From positions 1-8,353 of the forward strand of contig JAXGVG010000081.1 in NCBI GenBank assembly GCA_040773965.1: a DNA stretch of 8,353 nt, written 5' to 3'. Made by a program: the position numbers and the translations under genes. Source of the DNA: JAXGVG01 sp040773965. Lineage in GTDB: Bacteria; Pseudomonadota; Alphaproteobacteria; UBA9219. Below the pieces are notes generated by a model that saw nothing but the letters and a program-made list of their open reading frames with translations, was not told the DNA's origin and made no database searches. Every line of letters starts with the position of its first letter. The stretch's first letter is position 1. Shown piece after piece: positions 4,771 to 8,353 of this stretch.

Positions 4771-4793
4771 TTTTAAAACTCTTGAAGATCATC
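4766..4793 (+). ncRNA. Stem over the stop codon of leader ORF 2
   Basis: GATGATTTT (4766-4774) pairs with AAGATCATC (4785-4793) over nine positions, one a U-G wobble, with a 10-nt loop. It contains the TGA stop of leader ORF 2 and would be opened by a ribosome terminating there. Confidence 0.4.
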
Positions 4794-4810
4794 CGTTAAC
4801 CCATTGTTAT
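4782..4810 (+). promoter_or_regulatory. Candidate proximal promoter of the transporter, with CtrA-like half-sites
   Basis: TTGAAG (4782-4787) and TGTTAT (4805-4810) are spaced 17 nt in a strongly AT-rich segment, each a 4/6 match, which would give a short leader. TTAA (4796-4799), seven nt, then TTAT (4807-4810) is one base off the TTAA-N7-TTAA site of the alphaproteobacterial regulator CtrA. Both are consensus readings. Confidence 0.35.
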
Positions 4811-4831
4811 TTTTAAATTTAGGCATAACCG

Positions 4832-6100
4832 ATGTGGCGGCTTTACCGATACCCGATCAACTTCTGGCGGCGTCTGGGGCCCGGGCTCATCACCGGGGCG
4901 GCGGACGACGATCCCAGCGGTATTGCCACGTACTCGCAGGCCGGGGCCCAGTTCGGTTTCGCGCTCGGATGGACGATGGTTCTCGTCTTTCCGCTGATGG
5001 CCGCCATTCAGGAAATCAGCGCCCGGATTGGCCGGACCACAAGCTACGGACTGGCCGGGAATTTGCGTCTTTTCTACCCCATTTCCATCTTGCGTTCGAT
5101 GGTGGCCCTTCTGCTTGTCGCCAACGTCGTCAATCTGGCGGCGGACCTCGGCGCCATGGGCTCGGCCCTGACGCTCGTTATAGGCGGCGACACTCGCTAT
5201 TGGACGGTCGCTTTCGGCGTCCTTTGCATCGCTCTTCAGGTTTTTATGGACTACCGGCGCTATATCGGGATCCTTAAATGGTTAACGTTAAGCCTTTTCG
5301 CCTATGCGGGCGTCGTTCTGATCGTAGACATGCCCTGGAGCGACGTCGCAAGGGGCCTGTTCATCCCGCATATCGAGCTCGATCCGTCGTATTTAACCGT
5401 CATTGTGGCCGTGTTTGGGACGACCATCACGCCCTATCTGTTTTTCTGGCAATCCACGCAGGAAGCCGAGGACGTCATCGCCAGCCCCTCCGCCCAGCCG
5501 CTTCTGGTCGCGCCCGAGCAAGCCGCCGAGGAAGTGCGGCGCATCCGGTTCGACACATGGATCGGCATGGGCTTTTCAAATCTGACAGGCCTTTTCATTC
5601 TCCTTACGGCGGCGGCAACCCTTCATGCAAACGGCATAACGGACATTCAAACCGCGAGCCAGGCCGCCGAGGCCTTGCGTCCTTTGGCGGGGCCCCTGGC
5701 TTCAACCGTTTTCGCGCTTGGCATCGTCGGCACGGGCCTTCTGGCCGTGCCCATTCTGGCCGCGTCGTCGGCCTACGCGATCGGGGAGGCGCTGAACTGG
5801 CATATCGGGCTGGGCCGCCGCCCGCGCGAGGCCCGGGCGTTTTATGCGACGCTTGTTGGCGCAACCCTCGCCGGAATCCTGATGAATTTTACAAACATCA
5901 ACCCGATTCAGGCCCTGTTCTGGAGCGCCGTCCTGAACGGCATTATCGCCGTGCCGATGATGTTCGTCATGATGCTGATGGCTTCTTCCAAACGCCTGAT
6001 GGGGGACCACACCATTCCCCTTTACCTCAAGTATCTGGGGTGGACGGCCACATTCGTCATGGCTCTTGTCGTCGGCGCCACGGGATTCACGGCTTTTTAA
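4832..6100 (+). CDS. NRAMP-family divalent metal transporter, probable magnesium-type (NRMT-like)
   Basis: A 422-residue inner-membrane protein with about 11 hydrophobic segments, the full NRAMP length. The first helix carries LGPGLITGAADDDPSGIATY (15-34) with metal-binding Asp27. The sixth carries FGTTITPYLFFWQ (195-207). Classical Mn/Fe transporters of the MntH type have DPGN and MPH at these two places; here they are DPSG (27-30) and TPY (200-202). The loss of the soft-metal-binding Met is what has been described for NRAMP-related magnesium transporters, so hydrated Mg2+ or Mn2+ is the likely substrate; this is inferred. A hydrophilic loop at 215-240 contains ASPSAQPLLVAPEQAAEEV. The ribosome site is weak (AGG eight nt before the ATG). 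The 400-bp leader upstream suggests regulated expression. Confidence 0.9.
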   Translation: MWRLYRYPINFWRRLGPGLITGAADDDPSGIATYSQAGAQFGFALGWTMVLVFPLMAAIQEISARIGRTTSYGLAGNLRLFYPISILRSMVALLLVANVVNLAADLGAMGSALTLVIGGDTRYWTVAFGVLCIALQVFMDYRRYIGILKWLTLSLFAYAGVVLIVDMPWSDVARGLFIPHIELDPSYLTVIVAVFGTTITPYLFFWQSTQEAEDVIASPSAQPLLVAPEQAAEEVRRIRFDTWIGMGFSNLTGLFILLTAAATLHANGITDIQTASQAAEALRPLAGPLASTVFALGIVGTGLLAVPILAASSAYAIGEALNWHIGLGRRPREARAFYATLVGATLAGILMNFTNINPIQALFWSAVLNGIIAVPMMFVMMLMASSKRLMGDHTIPLYLKYLGWTATFVMALVVGATGFTAF

Positions 6101-6161
6101 CGTAAGAAACTTGTTAACCAGCGCCGTGCTTGAATGGGTTGAAGGACCCTGAAATTGTCCC

Positions 6162-6359
6162 ATGCCTTTATCGACGTCTTCGGCTCCTCACAATCCCCGG
6201 CGCCATATAACCTATCGCCGCGCCCCGGAGGGCGGGGAGGACTTCAGCGCGCACGAATACTTCAACACCAACCCCAGCCTGTCGGGCCGGGGCGCAATCC
6301 TTCGCCAGAAGCAACCCCCGTTCCGGCTAAGCCTTAAACGACCGGTAAGGACACCATGA
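6162..6359 (+). CDS. Possible small protein coupled to ppx
   Basis: This 65-codon frame is not recognised. Its middle part, TYRRAPEGGEDFSAHEYFNT (17-36), then NPSLSGRGAILRQKQPPF, has the strongly C/G-ending codons of the neighbouring real genes, and its TGA overlaps the ppx ATG (ATGA), a usual sign of translational coupling. Against it, the ATG at 6162 has no near ribosome site (GAAGGA lies about 15 nt upstream). An overlapping frame from a TTG at 6155 is also open but shows no better signals. No signal peptide or membrane helix is visible. If it is not a gene, the 6101-6355 gap holds nothing else that I can see apart from a small GGGT/ACCC hairpin near 6137-6150. Confidence 0.4.
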   Translation: MPLSTSSAPHNPRRHITYRRAPEGGEDFSAHEYFNTNPSLSGRGAILRQKQPPFRLSLKRPVRTP

Positions 6360-7300
6360 CGCCGCCGCAAAAACCTTCCCGCCCCTTCGCCGTCGTCGAC
6401 ATCGGATCGAACAGCGTGCGGCTGGTCGTTTTCGACGTTTCGGCGCGCAAACCCGAGGTTCTTTGGCAAAAGAAAGTCCGGTGCGGTCTGGCCAGGGGAC
6501 TGCGGCACGACTGTTTGAGCCTCGATCCGCGGGCCGCCGCGTTAACCTTAAAAACGCTGGCGCGGTTTCGCGTCCTGTTGAAAAAAAAGAATATAGAAGA
6601 CGTTTGCGCGGTCGGAACTGCCGCCTTGCGCCTTGTAAGACGCACGCCCCGGGGCAAGGCTTTTCGCCGCCGCGCCGAGGCGGCCCTGGGGAACAAAATC
6701 GCCGTCATTTCGGGCAAACGGGAAGCGGCGCTCGGCGCAAAGGGCGTGTGCCTTGCATGGCCAAAAGCCACGGGCATTTGCGGCGATTTGGGCGGGGGCA
6801 GTCTGGAGCTAAGCCTTGTCAAAAAAGGACGTATTGTCCGGGTCGCTTCCTTGCCTTTGGGCATACTGACGCTTATGGCAGAGGCGAATGCCGATCCGGC
6901 CAAAGCGTCGCTTTTGCTTCGAAGCCGCCTGAAAAAACTTGCATGGCTTGCGGAAAACAGTTCCGTCCTTTACCTCGTTGGCGGAAGCTGGCGCACCGTG
7001 GCGCGCGTGATGCGAAAAAAATCGCACAATCCCCCCGGTCCTGTGCACGGTTACGCCGTCCCGGCGGCCACGGCCGCGCCCGCCCTCAAGGCCATGGCTC
7101 AAGCTAAAAGCGCGGCGTTCAGGGCTATGGGCCGAAAAATCCGCCGCCGCGCCAAATACATACCCATTGCCGCCATGGCACTCGGCGCGCTTCTGGCCCT
7201 CATGCAACCGCGACGGATCGTTTTTTCGAGCTTCGGCCTGCGCGAAGGAATTTTGAGGGAAAAAAGAAAACTGACAGCCGCAAAACGGTTAAACAGTTAA
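6356..7300 (+). CDS. Ppx/GppA-family phosphatase (short form)
   Basis: Members of this ASKHA-fold family split polyphosphate or pppGpp. The 314 residues cover the two ASKHA halves only, without the C-terminal HD-like domain of long E. coli-type Ppx/GppA. Visible motifs are VDIGSNSVRLVVFD (14-27, phosphate loop 1), GTAALR (87-92), GDLGGGSLELS (143-153, phosphate loop 2), YLVGGSWRTVARV (206-218) and FSSFGLREGIL (290-300). In the usual SGxEEA motif the first Glu is Arg: SGKREA at 119-124, with Glu123 kept. Basic residues are frequent, including the C-terminal tail. AAGGA four nt before the ATG is a good ribosome site. Exopolyphosphatase is more likely than GppA given the nearby rnd, a common alphaproteobacterial neighbourhood, but substrate is not proven. 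Confidence 0.87.
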   Translation: MTPPQKPSRPFAVVDIGSNSVRLVVFDVSARKPEVLWQKKVRCGLARGLRHDCLSLDPRAAALTLKTLARFRVLLKKKNIEDVCAVGTAALRLVRRTPRGKAFRRRAEAALGNKIAVISGKREAALGAKGVCLAWPKATGICGDLGGGSLELSLVKKGRIVRVASLPLGILTLMAEANADPAKASLLLRSRLKKLAWLAENSSVLYLVGGSWRTVARVMRKKSHNPPGPVHGYAVPAATAAPALKAMAQAKSAAFRAMGRKIRRRAKYIPIAAMALGALLALMQPRRIVFSSFGLREGILREKRKLTAAKRLNS

Positions 7301-7314
7301 CAAACCGGCTCGAT

Positions 7315-7338
7315 TTGACAAGAACGGAAGGAATTATT
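7315..7338 (+). promoter_or_regulatory. Possible promoter of the 124-residue protein
   Basis: TTGACA (7315-7320) is a perfect -35 box in the 76-bp gap after ppx. The -10 region is unclear: TACTCA fits the 17-nt spacing but matches poorly, and TATTAC matches better but is too close. Position before an independent ribosome site supports it. Confidence 0.35.
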
Positions 7339-7376
7339 ACTCAAGAGCTTTCCACCGTTTTTTTAAGGACGTTAAC

Positions 7377-7751
7377 ATGTACAACGCCCCCTCGATTCAG
7401 CTTCCCGGGAAACTTTCCAGGGAAGAGGGATTGTCGACGCTTGAGCATATCCGTTTGTTCTACCGCTTAGCCGTCGCGCTTAACAAGGATCCCCGTTCGT
7501 TTTCCGCCGCCGTTCGATCCCTTATCGATCCTCCACGCCCCGGCCTGGACGCGGACATCCCGCCGGTCATCGCGAATCCTTCCGTGCGCCATTGTCTCGG
7601 CCGCGCAGAAGTTTACGCCTCACTTTTCCCGGACATAGCCCGCAAGGAATTCAGCGAGGCCCTGCGGCTCATGCTTTTCGATTTTCGAACGAGGGGCTTG
7701 TTCCCACCTCTTTGCCGTCGCGCAAGGCTCGATCCGAACATTCCGGGGTAA
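7377..7751 (+). CDS. Uncharacterised 124-residue protein
   Basis: I do not recognise this gene. It starts at an ATG with AAGGA seven nt upstream and has codon use like its neighbours, so it is probably real. The product begins MYNAPSIQLPGKLSREEGLS and is soluble, with no signal peptide or membrane segment. It looks mostly helical: TLEHIRLFYRLAVALNK (21-37), FSAAVRSLI (42-50) and FSEALRLMLFDFRTRGLF (92-109). A Pro-rich turn (52-66) separates the helices. The gene lies 76 bp after ppx and converges on rnd. The repeated helices and small size would fit a protein-interaction or regulatory role, but nothing shows this directly. Confidence 0.7.
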   Translation: MYNAPSIQLPGKLSREEGLSTLEHIRLFYRLAVALNKDPRSFSAAVRSLIDPPRPGLDADIPPVIANPSVRHCLGRAEVYASLFPDIARKEFSEALRLMLFDFRTRGLFPPLCRRARLDPNIPG

Positions 7752-7753
7752 AA

Positions 7754-7769
7754 GGAAGAACCTTCTTCC
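7754..7769. terminator. Perfect inverted repeat between convergent genes
   Basis: GGAAGAA (7754-7760), CC, TTCTTCC (7763-7769) lies just after the stop at 7751 and before the rnd stop. It could act as a two-way transcription end, but it has no T tract on either strand. Confidence 0.35.
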
Positions 7770-7802
7770 GAATACAACAAGGCTCCGAGAGACGTTGCGC
7801 GA

Positions 7803-8353
7803 TCACCTCGCGGGCAGAACAACGATTTTTTTCTGGCGCACCGCCACGGCAATGTCGCCGCGCTTGAGCGCCAGCGCCGTTTCGCCGAACAGTTGCCGCC
7901 GCCAGCCTTTTAACGTTTTGACATTCGGTTCATCTTCCGCCGCCATCCTTTCAAGATCGTCCGCCGATGCAATCAGTTTTGCCGCTACCCCGTGTTCATC
8001 GCTCACCTGTTTCAACAAGACCTTGAGCAAATCCAACACTGCGCACGAGCCGTTGGGCATGACGCGCCGGGGCTCGCCCGGCGGGAACTGGCCGGGATTC
8101 ATGTCCTTGACGCGCGCCACGACGGCCAGAATCTCCTCTGCCTGACGGCTTTCGGCGAAACTCGCATGAATGCCTCGCATACGGGCAAAATCGTTCCTCG
8201 ACGTTGGCGCGTTGTGCGCGATTTCCATCAAAGCTTCGTCCTTGAGCACGCGGCCGCGCGGTACATTCAATCGCTGCGCTTCCGTTTCGCGCCAAGCGGC
8301 AAGCTCGCGCACCATGGCCCTCAACCGCGGTTTATCGGCCCTCAGTTTCAAAC
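7803..8353 (-). CDS. rnd: Ribonuclease D, C-terminal part (cut by window edge)
   Basis: RNase D trims the 3' ends of tRNA precursors. The 183 codons present are the C-terminal half; the DEDD exonuclease domain is outside the window. The fragment begins LKLRADKPRLRAMVRELAAW, enters an HRDC domain (REAEAQ-like helix, then NVPRGRVLKDEALMEIA and TSRNDFARMRG), and ends with a second helical repeat, LLKVLLKQVSDEHGVAAKLI, LKGWRRQLFGETALALKRG and a TGA at 7805-7803. NVPRGRVLKDEAL and KLIASADDLE are typical of alphaproteobacterial RNase D. Codon 1 visible is TTG (Leu) and is internal, not a start. It converges on the 124-residue protein gene, with 51 bp between the stops. Confidence 0.92.
   Translation of the reverse strand, partial: LKLRADKPRLRAMVRELAAWRETEAQRLNVPRGRVLKDEALMEIAHNAPTSRNDFARMRGIHASFAESRQAEEILAVVARVKDMNPGQFPPGEPRRVMPNGSCAVLDLLKVLLKQVSDEHGVAAKLIASADDLERMAAEDEPNVKTLKGWRRQLFGETALALKRGDIAVAVRQKKIVVLPAR

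Noticed and set aside
4604..4792. 62-codon minus-strand frame opposite leader ORF 2
   Set aside because: No ribosome site, very Arg-rich, complementary to GC-rich palindromes; leader ORF 2 has far better start signals.
4437..4831. Known Mg or Mn riboswitch (M-box, yybP-ykoY)
   Set aside because: I could not find the conserved loops of either class, so the leader is reported as unclassified.
5278..6105. Long plus-strand open frame (275 codons) inside the transporter gene
   Set aside because: It is an out-of-frame shadow, very Arg-rich, while the NRAMP frame has full family motifs across the same bases.

Overview
The window reads as a stretch of alphaproteobacterial chromosome, moderately GC-rich. 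The evidence is the set of gene families: a queA/tgt queuosine pair, a Rickettsia-17-kDa-type glycine-zipper protein, an SH3-domain export protein next to pth, and ppx near rnd. Genus cannot be told. All calls come from reading the sequence; no database search was run.

Left block, minus strand, read right to left: a 17-kDa-type envelope protein (4225-3686), queA (3522-2464), higB (2407-2126), higA (2095-1778), tgt (1739-612), a secreted SH3-domain protein (582-226) and the start of pth (152-1, cut by the window edge). QueA and Tgt act in the same pathway, tRNA queuosine modification. The two genes are separated by a complete HigBA toxin-antitoxin module, flanked by two copies of a 20-bp sequence taken from the 3' end of queA. 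Joining across the repeat restores an uninterrupted queA frame that overlaps the start of tgt by 20 nt, so the module looks like an insertion into a formerly overlapping queA-tgt pair.

Middle (4226-4831): about 600 bp without a conventional gene, between the divergent 17-kDa gene and a plus-strand NRAMP-family transporter (4832-6100). The transporter carries DPSG and TPY where classical Mn/Fe NRAMPs have DPGN and MPH, which suggests the NRAMP-related magnesium transporter clade. The interval holds a perfect -35 box, a UUCG-capped terminator-like hairpin, a series of stems, and two short ORFs (35 and 41 codons). The second ORF has a strong Shine-Dalgarno that is buried in a near-perfect stem, and it ends in Pro-Asp-Pro-Pro-Pro. 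This is the best candidate here for an undescribed system: a structured leader controlling a metal transporter. A possible promoter just before the transporter is the main competing explanation.

Right block: a possible small gene (6162-6359) overlapping by ATGA a short Ppx/GppA phosphatase (6356-7300), an unrecognised 124-residue protein (7377-7751), and on the minus strand the C-terminal part of ribonuclease D (8353-7803, cut by the edge). No rRNA, tRNA, CRISPR array or transposase was seen.
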